Below are positions 1 to 9,646 of a stretch of 64,000 nucleotides of DNA, in pieces. The stretch's first letter is position 1, and each line of letters begins with the position of its first letter. This DNA is from Cotesia glomerata (Eukaryota; Arthropoda; Insecta; Hymenoptera; Braconidae). The position numbers were made by a program, and so were the translations under genes. The stretch covers positions 23,201,639-23,265,638 of the forward strand of contig NC_058158.1 of the NCBI RefSeq assembly GCF_020080835.1, read 5' to 3'. The notes beneath the pieces were generated by a model. The model was not told where the DNA came from and searched no databases. It worked only from the letters and a program-made list of their open reading frames with translations.

Positions 1-118
1 GCCAATCCGATGGAATTTGGAATCTGTGCAAGTCAAAACAATACTCCAATTAAATTTCAAGTCTAGATCTAAAAATACAATTCTATAAAGTGCCCAGCGG
101 AGCGGGCGGGTAACAGCT
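1..118 (+). mobile_element. Helitron 3' end (family H1)
   Basis: It ends with a short GC hairpin (CGCCC-type stem around AGCGGAGC, written GCCCAGCGGAGCGGGC), then GGGTAACAGCTAG followed by T. A 3' hairpin and CTAG terminus followed by T is the Helitron signature. The same 120 bases recur at 2233-2351 and, reversed, at 27493-27615. The body of this copy lies left of the window. Confidence 0.8.
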
Positions 119-119
119 A

Positions 120-170
<51 letters not shown>

Positions 171-330
171 AGATCCCATTTTTGAACTCACTCATCACGA
201 AATCTCAGAAAATATTATTTGCCGAGTAGAGGTCAGCTAAGAACGGATTTTACGAAATTCCACCCACAAGGGGTCTTGCGGGGGGGGGGTTAACAATAAA
301 AAATTCCCATTTTTTTTATTAATTTATGTG
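119..330 (+). mobile_element. Helitron H1 5' head fragment after a (TA)n tract
   Basis: A (TA)n run at 120-168 leads into GGAGATCCCATTTTTGAAC and one partial copy of the H1 internal repeat (AAGAACGGATTTTACGAAAT, then GCGGGGG and TTAACAAT). It matches the head of the reverse copy near 29.97 kb, and starts directly at the preceding tail. It breaks off around 330. Confidence 0.6.
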
Positions 331-462
331 TGTAGTTATTTGTTTTTTGTTTCTGTCAATAAAACAAAAGACGATCGTTTTTTCGTCATTCTTTTTTTTT
401 CTAGCTTATAAAAAAGTCGGAAAAATGGATAGCATCAACTCTACGCTTTCAATGCTTCTCCA

Positions 463-562
463 TCCACACCACTCCACGCATCCACCCCCCACTCCCACGC
501 ATCCACCCCCACTCCCACGCATCCACCCACGCACTCTCACGCATCCATCCATGCACTCACCC
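463..562 (+). repeat. short minisatellite of CACGCATCCACCC words
   Basis: Imperfect tandem copies of ACTCCCACGCATCCACCC, about 18-20 bases each, directly before a Helitron start. The peptide it encodes (HPPPTPTHPPP) is a by-product of the repeat. Confidence 0.7.
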
Positions 563-565
563 ACA

Positions 566-2351
566 TCTATATATATATGAGATTTCCACGTATATAGCCA
601 CTCATCACGATATCTCTGGAACCATAAGACCTAGAGACTTGATATTTGGTAGGAATATTTTTTTTACCGAGTAGAAGTCAGCTAAGAACGGATTTAACGA
701 AATTCCACCCACAAAGGGGGTTGCGGGGGCGTTAACAATCAAAAATTCCCATTTTTAAACTATAGCTCCTATCGACTTCAAATTTAGTAAGAATCTTCTG
801 TAAGAGATCTAGAAATAATCTATGAACGAACTTTACGATATTACACCCCACTGAGGGTTGCGGGGGTGGGTATTAACAATGAAAATTTTTAATTTTCAAG
901 CTATAGCTCCTACAGACTCCAAATTTGGTAGGAATTTTTTATAAGTAACGTAAAAATAATTTATGAACGAATTTTATGATATCCTACCCCAAAGAGGATT
1001 GCGGGGGCGTTAACATTTAAAAATTCCCGTTTTCAAACTATAGCTCCAATAGACTCCAAACTGGGTAGGAATTTTCTGTAAGAGATGTAGAAATAATATA
1101 GGAACGAATTTTACGATAGCTCACCCCACAGGGGTTTGCGGGGGTGGGTATTTACAATTAAAATTTTTAATTTCAAAGCTATAGCTCCTATAGACTTCAA
1201 ATTTGATAGGAGTCTTCTATATGTGATATAGAAATGATCTAAGAACGGATTTTACAACGAATCACCTCTAATAAGGATCGCAGGAGTGGGTGTTGACAAT
1301 AAAAAATGTTCATTTCCAAAATATAGCTTCTGAAAACTCTAAATTTGGTAGAAATATTTTATTTCTCCTGTAGAGATCATCTCAAAATGGATTTCAATAA
1401 AGTTTACTTCCGATAGGAATTGTGGGGGTGGGTGTTAAAATCTAAAATTTTAATTTCCAAACTGTAACTTCGACAGACTTCAAATTTGGTGGGAGTCTTC
1501 ATGTATCATGTCAAGTTCAGCTAAGAATGAATTTTATCAAATTCCAACCCCAAAGGGACTGCGGAGGCGTTAACAATGAAAATCTTTCTTTTCAAAACAA
1601 TAGTTTCTATGGACTCGAAGTTTTGTTGGAATATTTTATTTTTAATGTAAAAATCATCTCGAATAGGATCTTACGAAATTTCTCTCTCACATAAGAGTGC
1701 GGGAGTGATAGTTGTCAAAAAATTCATATTCTTCAAATATATTTCTTAGAGATATCAAATTTGATAGAATCTTAAGAGAAACAGGTAATTACAGGGATGG
1801 CCTCCAAGGTCAACGGATTAAAATATTTTCCTTTTTTAATAATTATATTTTCTTATCACAATCGTCTCTTTGGCAGTGGCTAAAAAGTCATTGTAAGGTT
1901 TCTAAAATTTAACTTTACATGTAGCTATATAGTCAACGGACTAAGTATTTTGCATACATTTTATTTTTGCTGATCACATAACCAATGAATTGTTCTTATT
2001 ACGGGATCGCAGGAATGTAACAGATTAAAATGAAAACATTTTCTAAACACTTGAGATGTGGAAAAGAAATTTGGCTATTCATTTTAAGAGATTTCGTAAA
2101 ATCAAAAATTAAAATCGTAAATCCAAAAATGATTATTCATTTTTGGAGAAAGTCACGGGATGTTATAATGATTGCACATTGAAAGTTACAATGGATATTT
2201 GCTAGAATTATGGCATGGATAAAAGGTACAGGCCAATCCGATAGAATTTTGAATCTCTGCAAGTCAGAACAATACTCCAATTGAATTTCAAGTCTAGATC
2301 TCAAAATACAATTCTATAAAGTGCCCAGCGGAGCGGGCGGGTAACAGCTAG
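566..2351 (+). mobile_element. non-autonomous Helitron H1, complete copy with internal tandem repeats
   Basis: It starts TCTATATATATATGAG after an A and ends AACAGCTAG before a T, so it sits between A and T as Helitrons do. Its centre, about 590-1740, is eight or nine diverged tandem units of about 140 bases. Each unit has a GCGGGGGTGGGTGTTAACA core, then a block like AAACTATAGCTCCTATAGAC, then a block like AAATTTGGTAGGAATTTTCT. No coding frame of its own. It abuts the helicase remnant on its right. A longer version lies reversed at 27493-29985. Confidence 0.8.
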
Positions 2352-3453
2352 TTTGTAATATAAGTAAACAAAGTGATGCTGCGAAAGTTTTTAAAGAATG
2401 CTCTGTTATCATATGGGATGAATGTACTATGTCACATAAAAGAGCTCTAGAAGCAGTAAATAGAACAATGAAAGATATAAGAAATGATCAACGTGAAATG
2501 GGTGGTATAACACTTGTATTAGCAGGTGATTTTCGACAGACATTGCCTGTTGTCAAACGAGGTACCAGAGCCGATGAAGTTAATGCGTGTTTGAAATCTT
2601 CTAATTTATGGCCAAAATTCGATCAGTTATCATTATCAACAAATATGAGAGTTCATTTATATGGCGATTTAAACGCCGAAGAATTTTCCAGTATGCTTTT
2701 GGAAATTGGCAACGGAAATGTAGAAGAGGAAAATGGTAAAATTAAAATACCTACCGGTATTGGAACAATAGTATCAAATTTAGATGAATTAATAAAAAAC
2801 GTCTATCCTGATGTAAAAAATTTAAAAACAAAATCAACTACTTGGTTAAGCGAAAGATCAATTTTAACATCAATGAATGATCATGCGTCTAGAATAAATG
2901 ATATGATTTTGAGTTTATATGAAGAAGAAGAGAAGATTTATTCATCTATTAACACGGTAGTCGAGCAAGATGATGCTACCAACTTTCCCGTAGAATTTTT
3001 GAATTCTCTGAATCCACCTGGAATGTCGAATCATATTTTGAAACTTAAAATCGGAGCACCAATTATGCTTATTAGAAATTTGAGCTCTCCAAAATTATGC
3101 AATGGAACTCGCCTACAAGTGATATCATTAAAGCAAAATATTATTGAAGCTAAAATTATCACAGGATATGGATCAGGTGACATTATTTTTATACCCTGTA
3201 TACCAATCATTTGTACAATTATGAATTTCAATTTAAACGTATTCAATTTCCTATTCGAGTATGTTTTGCAATTACAATCAATAAGTCTCAAGGTCAAACA
3301 TTGAAAATAGCAGGTGTAGATTTGTCAATTGAATGTTTTTCTCATGGTCAACTTTACGTTGCGTTTTCCAGAGTTGGAAATACTGAAAATTTGTTTATTT
3401 TAGCAGAAGAAAACATGACAAGAAACAGAGTATACAAAGAAGTATTAGTATAG
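2352..3453 (+). pseudogene. Helitron helicase (PIF1-like), C-terminal part, frameshifted
   Basis: Helitron Rep/helicase drives rolling-circle transposition; the helicase half belongs to the PIF1 group of superfamily 1B. The frame opens at 2354 with CNISKQSDAAKV and IIWDECTM (Walker B, DE). It continues with LVLAGDFRQTLPVV (the GDxxQ motif), ADEVNACLKSSNLW and LSTNMRV. At about 3205-3215 the frame shifts, then goes on with QFKRIQFPIRVCFAITINKS, SQGQT and LYVAFSRVGN, which are the last helicase motifs, and stops at 3453. The Rep domain and Walker A part are missing. The left border is exactly the end of the H1 Helitron, but the sequence left of that element does not continue the helicase, so the 5' part was lost or moved. 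Confidence 0.88.
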
Positions 3454-3744
3454 TCCTATTTAACTTAAATATAGTATGCTTGGTAATTTTATGTAATTCT
3501 AAGTAACGGTAAATTACTAGGAGATAGATTAACTTTTAATAGTACTGAATCAATATTTTTGAATAAAGAGAAATATGTTTTCTTTGTACGTTATAATATT
3601 AATAAATAAAGTCCTTATCATTTGAATTAAGTGGTATTTATTTATTTATAAAAAAAAATATAAAAATAATAAATAGTATGAACATTTTATAAAAAAAAAA
3701 AAAACAAAAAACACCAAAGCTATTCTTAATTTATGCTTTTTCAT
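3454..3744. other. AT-rich tail after the helicase frame
   Basis: A+T-rich DNA with a short poly(A) run near 3694; no gene or terminal structure seen. Confidence 0.5.
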
Positions 3745-3930
3745 TGGTTTAACAATGAAAATTTTTATTTTTTAAGCCATAACTCCTACAGACTCCAAAT
3801 TTAGCTAGAGTCATCTATATGTGATGCAGAAATAATCTAAGAGCGGATTTTACTACAACCAACCGCCGAAAAAGTTTGCGGTGGTGGGTGTTAAAATATG
3901 AAATTTCCATTTCCAAATTTTAAACTTCTT
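3745..3930 (+). repeat. stray unit of the H1 Helitron internal repeat
   Basis: One and a half diverged units (TTTAACAATGAAAATTTTTA, CCATAACTCCTACAGACTCC, TTTGCGGTGGTGGGTGTT), in the same orientation as 566-2351. Confidence 0.65.
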
Positions 3931-3934
3931 CATG

Positions 3935-4078
3935 TAAGGTAAAAGCCCCAATATATGATCATGTACCAGTATATGATCACTCCATGTATTTGTATACCTA
4001 TATTTGTGAATATAGATATATAAATACATGGAGTGATCATATACTGGTACATGATCATATATTGGGGCTTTTACCTTA
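3935..4078. mobile_element. palindromic MITE with TA target duplication
   Basis: About 57-base arms (TAAGGTAAAAGCCCCAATAT at left, its complement at right) pair almost perfectly around a short AT loop. Ends are flanked by TA, as in Tc1/mariner-type MITEs. Confidence 0.85.
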
Positions 4079-4110
4079 TTTATATTTATATTAATTCAAT
4101 AAAAATGATC

Positions 4111-4128
4111 ATAATAATAATTATAATG

Positions 4129-4187
<59 letters not shown>

Positions 4188-4206
4188 TATTATTATTATT
4201 ATTATT
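4111..4206. repeat. (ATA)n/(TTA)n microsatellite
   Basis: About 95 bases of ATA units that switch to TTA units near 4187, so the tract is itself self-complementary. Confidence 0.95.
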
Positions 4207-4499
4207 AAAAAAAGGTTAAATAAATCTATGTCATTCGCCTGGCAAAGTAATCCGTTTCATAATTCGATGAGATAGAGTGAATATGTACATTACATGTTGA
4301 TAAAGAAGAACTAACGTTTACTAATACTTAGTTATACGTTTATAATGTTCGTTGCAACGATAAACATGAAGTTAATAAATAAACAAAAAAAAAATTGAAT
4401 GGTTACTAGGTTCATTGTTTTTTGCTATTAAAAAAAAAATAAGCAAATAAACATTTAGACCATTCATCTGTCATCAACGCTACTATCAACATCAACTTC

Positions 4500-5142
4500 A
4501 TGAATTTTCAACGGTCACCATTTTTCCGGCAAGGGCATCGTTATGAGTATGTCTTTTTTATAATTTTTAATTGAATTTAAAATCTTTTTTGTTTATTTTA
4601 TAAATTATTGATTATTTTTTTTTTTCAGATTCACTGGGTACGTTCAGGAGCTTTTCGGGTACCGTGAATTACTCTTTACCGACAATTTTTCATTTGATAT
4701 CCGTGATCGGTCTGGGGATCATGTTATAATGATTGTCGATAATCAACATGAGCTTGAGTCGATTATCGAAATAAATCAGGTAAAAAAAAAAAAAAAGGTT
4801 GTGGTTAAACGTACTCTCTGCTCACCGTATTGGTCCGCAGTGGTTATACGTTTAACCATTTCCATTAAAACATTTTATGATATTTCTTTTTCAAATATCA
4901 TATCGCATTACAGATGCCATCTGGAACTTAATATAATAATATTTTTTTTTTACTTTTCAAAGGTGCTGATGGTTCGCGTGGTCTGCCAGTATGGTCAGAG
5001 CTATGATGTCGGTCAAAATTACTCGCGGTTTGAATTTCGAGTTTTTAGTTTCAACTCCGTTATGTTAACGAGTATGTTTTACGTCCTGGCAAACTCAACT
5101 TACGAGCGACGAGCCTTCGAATGTGAGATGGAGGAAGATTAA
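4500..5142 (+). CDS. three-exon hypothetical protein, 125 codons, inside a Helitron context
   Basis: Proposed exons are 4500-4546, 4629-4779 and 4963-5142. The first intron has GTATGT and a TTTTTTTTTTCAG acceptor; the second has CAG|GTAAAA and TTTTCAAAG. Joined, they give MNFQRSPFFRQGHRYEFTGY at the start and end in ECEMEED with a TAA. The product is small, mixed and slightly acidic, without signal peptide or membrane segment. It alternates hydrophobic and polar residues (VIMIVDNQHELESII; FEFRVFSFNSVML), as in beta-rich folds. An OB-fold protein like the RPA homologues of some Helitrons is a thought, not a finding. The second intron is 183 bases and open in frame, so retention would still yield a protein. 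It lies between the helicase remnant and a Helitron tail at 5444, so it is either a Helitron cargo gene or a captured host fragment. I do not recognise the family. Confidence 0.55.
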
Positions 5143-5407
5143 TACTAATTTCTCCATGAATCGGACCATTTCTATTGACTAATTTCTCCATTTATTCTTT
5201 GTTTTGTTGTTCATCAACATTTATTTTTATTATAATAATAATAATAATTTATTATATCAATAAATTTTATTTTAAGTGAATTTGACTCTTCTTTGAAAAA
5301 TATTTTAAATTTCAGAAAAAAAAATAAAAATTAACAAAAAAAGCAAAAAAAAAAAAATATGAATAAAAAAAAATAAAAATGATGAATAAAATTTAATTTA
5401 TTTCCTT

Positions 5408-5444
5408 TGAAAATTCGCCCAGCGAAGCGGGCGGGGACGGCTAG
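5408..5444 (+). mobile_element. Helitron 3' end (family H1-like variant)
   Basis: The tail reads CGCCCAGCGAAGCGGGCGGG then ACGGCTAG, followed by T. The CGCCC/GGGCG stem encloses AGCGAAG. It is a variant of the tail at 118 and 2351 and may be the real end of the helicase-bearing Helitron that began upstream. Confidence 0.75.
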
Positions 5445-5449
5445 TATAT

Positions 5450-5450
5450 C

Positions 5451-5527
<77 letters not shown>
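5450..5527. repeat. (TA)n microsatellite
   Basis: About 75 bases of TA directly after the Helitron tail. Confidence 0.95.
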
Positions 5528-5535
<8 letters not shown>

Positions 5536-5779
5536 GGCAATTAATTTACAAAAAGTTCAAGTTGTTATTTGGAAAAAATTTATCGGAACACATACTTTAA
5601 AAATGAATTTTATTTTGATGAATAAAATAAGTATATACTCTGGTTGTATTAAAATTAACCACGCTCTTTCAATAAATACTCAAGTTTCACATGTAGCGCC
5701 TCTTATTACCGTGTGCAATGTGAGTGCTGCTTTAAGTTAACTTTAGATGTAGTCCGCATTTGTGAATGAAACTAACTAA

Positions 5780-6370
5780 AGTTTATATACAACTAGAAAT
5801 TTATATTGCGCGTATACGCGCGCGCTCTAATCTTGAACCAATAAGGAATCAGGGTCCATGTTTTCGATACTAAGCTAACTTCATTCTACCATCAATTTTA
5901 GTATATAGGATACACTATATGCTCATGATATATTATTGTGTCGTTTATGTATATTATAATCACTTTCAGCCAATCACGTTACGAATAGTTTGCAACACAT
6001 ATATTTTCATATATTTCATCTTAATTTTATTATAGGACTAGAGATGTGAAATTTATACGGTACTAGAATTTAAATTTGCGCGCGCGCCTGACTATAGAGT
6101 TTGCATATATTTTCATGCTTATGATATATTCGACCAATCACGTTACGAATAGTTTGATGCCACATACATTTCATCTCAATTTTATTATGAGACTAGAATT
6201 CAAATTTGCGCGCGCAAGCCTCATATTTATTGTCGTGATATATTTATGTGTCGTTTATGTATATTATATTCACTTTCAACCAATCAGAATGAGAGTATTT
6301 ATTTTCAACCAATCACAACACGAATAAATTGGTTTCATATACATTTCATCTCAATTTTATTATGGGATTA
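5780..6370. repeat. diverged tandem repeat of about 150 bases with GCGCGCGC words
   Basis: Three imperfect copies share AACCAATCACGTTACGAATA, CATTTCATCTCAATTTTATT and AAATTTGCGCGCGC. No coding frame of note. Function unknown. Confidence 0.6.
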
Positions 6371-6518
6371 CAAAAAATACTAAAATTCGAACAAAAACAG
6401 TTTCACTGTAAAAAATCGCGCCAAGTCCACGTTCACAAGACTTTTAAGAAAAAAAATTTTTTTTTTCTTTACAAAAAGATATAAAATCAAAATATTAAAA
6501 AATCCAAGTAAGCGATAT
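6360..6518. mobile_element. left arm of a split palindromic element
   Basis: CGAACAAAAACAGTTTCACT through AAAATCCAAGTAAGCGATAT is the inverted complement of 15113-15245. The arms meet at GATAT/ATATC, so the two were once adjacent and were separated by the Helitron cluster between them. Confidence 0.75.
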
Positions 6519-6531
6519 CTTCTATCTATCT

Positions 6532-6990
6532 TCTATCTATATATATAAAAATAAATTGCTGTGCGTTAGTCTCGCTAAAACTCAAAAACGGCTGGACCGA
6601 TTTTCAAAATTTTTTTTTCGTTTTGTTCGCTATAGTTCAGAGATGGTTTAGAAAAATAAAAATTTTTGAAAAACTCGAAAGTTCAGCTGAAAAAATAAAA
6701 AAAAAGAAAGTTAATTGCTGTGCGTTCGTCTCACTAAAACTCAAAAAAGGCTAGACCGATTTTCAAAATTGTTTTTTTTGTTTTGTTTGCTGTAGTTCAG
6801 AGATGATTCAGAAAAAAAATTTTTTTGGAAAACCCAACAGTTTAGCTAAAAACATCATTATCATCAATCATCATCGAATAATAAAAAAATATAAAAATAA
6901 ATTGCTGTGCGTTAGTCCCGCCAAAACTCAAAAACGGGTGGACCGATTGAAAAATTTTTTTTTGTTTTGTTCGCTATAGTTAAGGGATGA
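6532..6990 (+). mobile_element. three consecutive Helitron 5' heads (family H2)
   Basis: Each copy has a TAAAAATAAATTGCTGTGCG start, GTTAGTCTCGCTAAAACTC and CGGCTGGACCGATTTTCAAA; they begin near 6532, 6700 and 6886. The first starts TCTATCTATATATATAAAAA. The pattern is typical of insect Helitron heads. The third is interrupted at about 6999 by the CA-element and resumes at 13072. Confidence 0.75.
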
Positions 6991-6998
6991 TTTAAAAA

Positions 6999-7677
6999 AA
7001 AAATTAGGAAAACGGTTGACCCTGAAGGCCATCCGTGCAACTTCCCGCTAATTCCATACCTAGGCGCTTAAAATTGCACTTATGACGTTTTTGAGCTCTT
7101 CGAGCTCAAAAATACAATTTATATGTTATTTTGATCTCTCCGAGCTCAAGGAGACAGCTTTCCTATGCTTTTGAATTCTTTGAGCTCAAAAATCATCAAA
7201 GTTCGATGAAACACGATTTTTAAATTCTCAAACTGCTATAACTTTTGAATGAATCAATCGATTTTCACGCATTTGGCAGCGATAGATGTAGTATTTTAAG
7301 CTCTATAAATAATTCAGAACATAAAAATTGATCTGATGAAACATTTCGGAGTTATTACAAAAAAACACGATTTTTTTGGACAACGATATCTCACGAACGC
7401 ATCAACCGATTCTGACGCTTTTCGTGGTGATCGATGCAGGTTTTCAAGATTAAGAGCTAATGAGTTTTTTTAGGTCGATCGGTTCAACCAATTCGGAGAT
7501 ATTTAAAAAAAAATGAAAAAGAAAAAAAACAATTTTTTTTCACTTTTTTTGCGATTTCTCGAAATCTACTGGTCCGAATCGGTTCCGACTTTCAGGAAAT
7601 CTAAGTTTGGCGAAGACCTTTCGAATGACATTAACTGCGATCAAATCGGTCAAGCCGTTCAGAAGTTATAAGAGGTT

Positions 7678-7720
<43 letters not shown>
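6999..7720 (+). mobile_element. CA-element copy A, left part, ending in (CA)n
   Basis: Starts TTAGGAAAACGGTTGACCCT, has CAACTTCCCGCTAATTCC and three GAGCTC-based palindromes at about 7088-7195, and reaches a (CA)n tract at 7680-7720. The LINE follows at once; the right part of the copy is at 12885-13072. Other complete copies (23662-24540, 34562-35462) show these two parts are one element. Confidence 0.85.
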
Positions 7721-7722
<2 letters not shown>

Positions 7723-7836
7723 CGTGTCGGGCTTGCTGGGTCCCGCATCGGGCGCCTCCTCAGGTGGCGGATAGGGGAATGCCCGGCATATCTGCACGTC
7801 AGATGCGTCGGGTACCGAGGAAACAGAATACTCGGG

Positions 7837-9646
7837 GTGGACCAAAACCTAGCAAAAGATGATATGGAAATGTCAGAAGATTTTCAAACATCGTTTACAG
7901 TACAGAGGATGGATACCTCAGTGCCGGCGAGGGAAGGCGTGCAAACGGGCCTAAACTCGTCGTTACCAAGCGACCGTTTGAACAGTGGAGTAGACCCCAT
8001 GGCTCTGCTGTCTAGCAATGCTAGCAAGGTTACAGGGAGTACGAAATCAGCCCAGATGGCAAAGAACGGACAGCTGAGCAACATTCCTTCAAAAAGTGGA
8101 GGACCTTTTGCTCCTGCCACTAATCAAACCCACCGAGGAAGAATGAACTCTCTACCGACCGTCACCGGCCAACAGTCACCAATGGAGAGGCTCGGCAACA
8201 AGATTGATGAGTTAGCCGACTTCATAAAAGACAAAAAGAATCTCCACCATGAGATCAGAAAATTGGTTTCGTCTATTAGTACGGCATATAGGCTGGCCAA
8301 CAAATCACCAACAAAGTCGGCGTCAACGACTCAAACATCTCCGAGTCTGAACAAAAAATCACAGCCACCTCTGACCACTCCTAAGAAATTACCACAGCAA
8401 GGAGATGGCAACAAGAAGAGGCCGCTGTCCACGCCCAGCCCTTCCTCAGATATTTACAAGCCAGCACAGAAAAAGACAGCCCGGGATGATACCTGGACCA
8501 AAGTGACTCGGCAAAACAAGAGAGCCATATTAAAGCAAATTTTTTAAGGGAGTTGGGAAAGAACGGATAGGGGAAAGGGGGGGACCTACTCAGTGGGAAT
8601 TTTTCCGTAATTGAAAAAATAATCAGACAGCCCAGACTGGGAGTCGAACCCAGATCTCTCGGTTACGCGCCAAGGGCTCTACCAGTTAAGCTATCCGAGA
8701 CAAGTACTGACTACTTTATTCAGTCACGTATATAAGACCCACCGAGCAAACAACGCCACCGTCCATCTTACGGTAAAGAGCCATATTAAAGCAAATTTTT
8801 TTTGTGCTTTTAATAATTTTAAATAAGAAAAAGAAAGAACAGGAGCCAGTGACTCAAACTACTACAGCCCAAGACCAGCCAAACAGCGGTGGCTCCAAGA
8901 AACCAAGGAGGAAGAAGACAAGAACTAAAGCTGTCCTAGTCCAACCAGCTGAAGGGCGAACATACGCCGATCTCCTGAAGGAAATCAAGGCCAAGGTAAG
9001 CCCTGTCGAGACGGGCGTAGACATAAGGTCTATTAAAAAGACGAAACACGGAGGCATTCTCCTTGAAATGGCTCGAAAGACCGAAGACAGCAAGGCATTC
9101 ACCGATGCAGTAAGGGCAGCCACTGCAAACATCGGCACAGTCAAGACGCTAACACCAACAACAACGATCGAGATCCTCGACTTAGATGAAATCTCTACCG
9201 AGAGCGAAGTCCGTGAAGCACTCAAACGTGAATTCACTGACAACCTGGAGGTCAAACGGGTAAATTTGACAAAACCCACACCACGAGGTAATCGGGCAGC
9301 CTTCTGCGAACTAGACGAGCCCAGTGCGATTAAGGCCCTTGACAAGGCCCGTATACGGATCGGTTTGGTGAACTGTCGTATACGCCCAGTAGTAAAAGTA
9401 ACACGTTGTTTTAAATGTCTTGGTTATGGAAACCAAACACGTCAGTGTGCGGGACCAGACAGAAGCAGGTGCTGCTACAAATGTGGCGGAGAGAACCACA
9501 AGGCCGTAAACTGCACGGAGAAGTTAAAATGCTTCCTTTGTGCTTCGGACAAAGATGCCCAGGATAGTCTATGCCATATTTCTGGCACTGGAGCGTGTAA
9601 GGCATTCCGCAAAGCACTTGCAGAAGCCACGAAAGGTCAGAAATGA
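7837..9646 (+). pseudogene. LINE ORF1 (Gag-like, CCHC knuckles), split by a SINE
   Basis: ORF1 proteins of this group bind the element RNA. The first part, 7837-8547, runs from MDQNLAKDDMEMSEDF to AILKQIF with a predicted helical stretch (MERLGNKIDELADFIKDKK) near residue 111. The SINE with its duplicated target occupies 8546-8801; the frame resumes in phase behind it. The second part has a basic patch (KKPRRKKTRTKAVLVQ), a central domain, then knuckles CFKCLGYGNQTRQC, CYKCGGENHKAVNC and a third Cys cluster CFLCASDKDAQDSLCH. In the first knuckle the usual His is Asn; the sister copy at 59.8 kb keeps His (CFKCLSFGHQTRNC). Stop TGA at 9644-9646 overlaps the ORF2 start. Confidence 0.85.
8521..8801 (-). 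mobile_element. tRNA-derived SINE with 25-bp target-site duplication
   Basis: The body is 8546-8776, 231 bases. It is flanked by exact copies of AGAGCCATATTAAAGCAAAT plus TTTTT at 8521-8545 and 8777-8801, a clear sign of LINE-mediated insertion. On the minus strand 8701-8631 resembles a tRNA: D-arm with TAGCTTAACTGGTAGAGC (A box), anticodon arm CTTGG-CGCGTAA-CCGAG and T-arm CTGGGTTCGACTCCCAG (B box). The acceptor stem no longer pairs and G replaces T33, so it is not a working tRNA gene. Confidence 0.85.

Noticed and set aside
590..1740. CRISPR-like array (regular units at 590-1740 and 28230-29960)
   Set aside because: Units are about 140 bases, diverged, without constant repeat and unique spacers, inside Helitron ends in a eukaryotic genome.
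8631..8701. Functional tRNA gene on the minus strand
   Set aside because: Acceptor stem does not pair, position 33 is not T, and the sequence lies in a SINE bounded by a 25-bp target duplication.
8854..9345. Long minus-strand frames under the LINE (8854-9345, 9411-9842, 10992-11381 and others)
   Set aside because: Antisense shadows of ORF1 and ORF2 caused by their GC-rich codon use.
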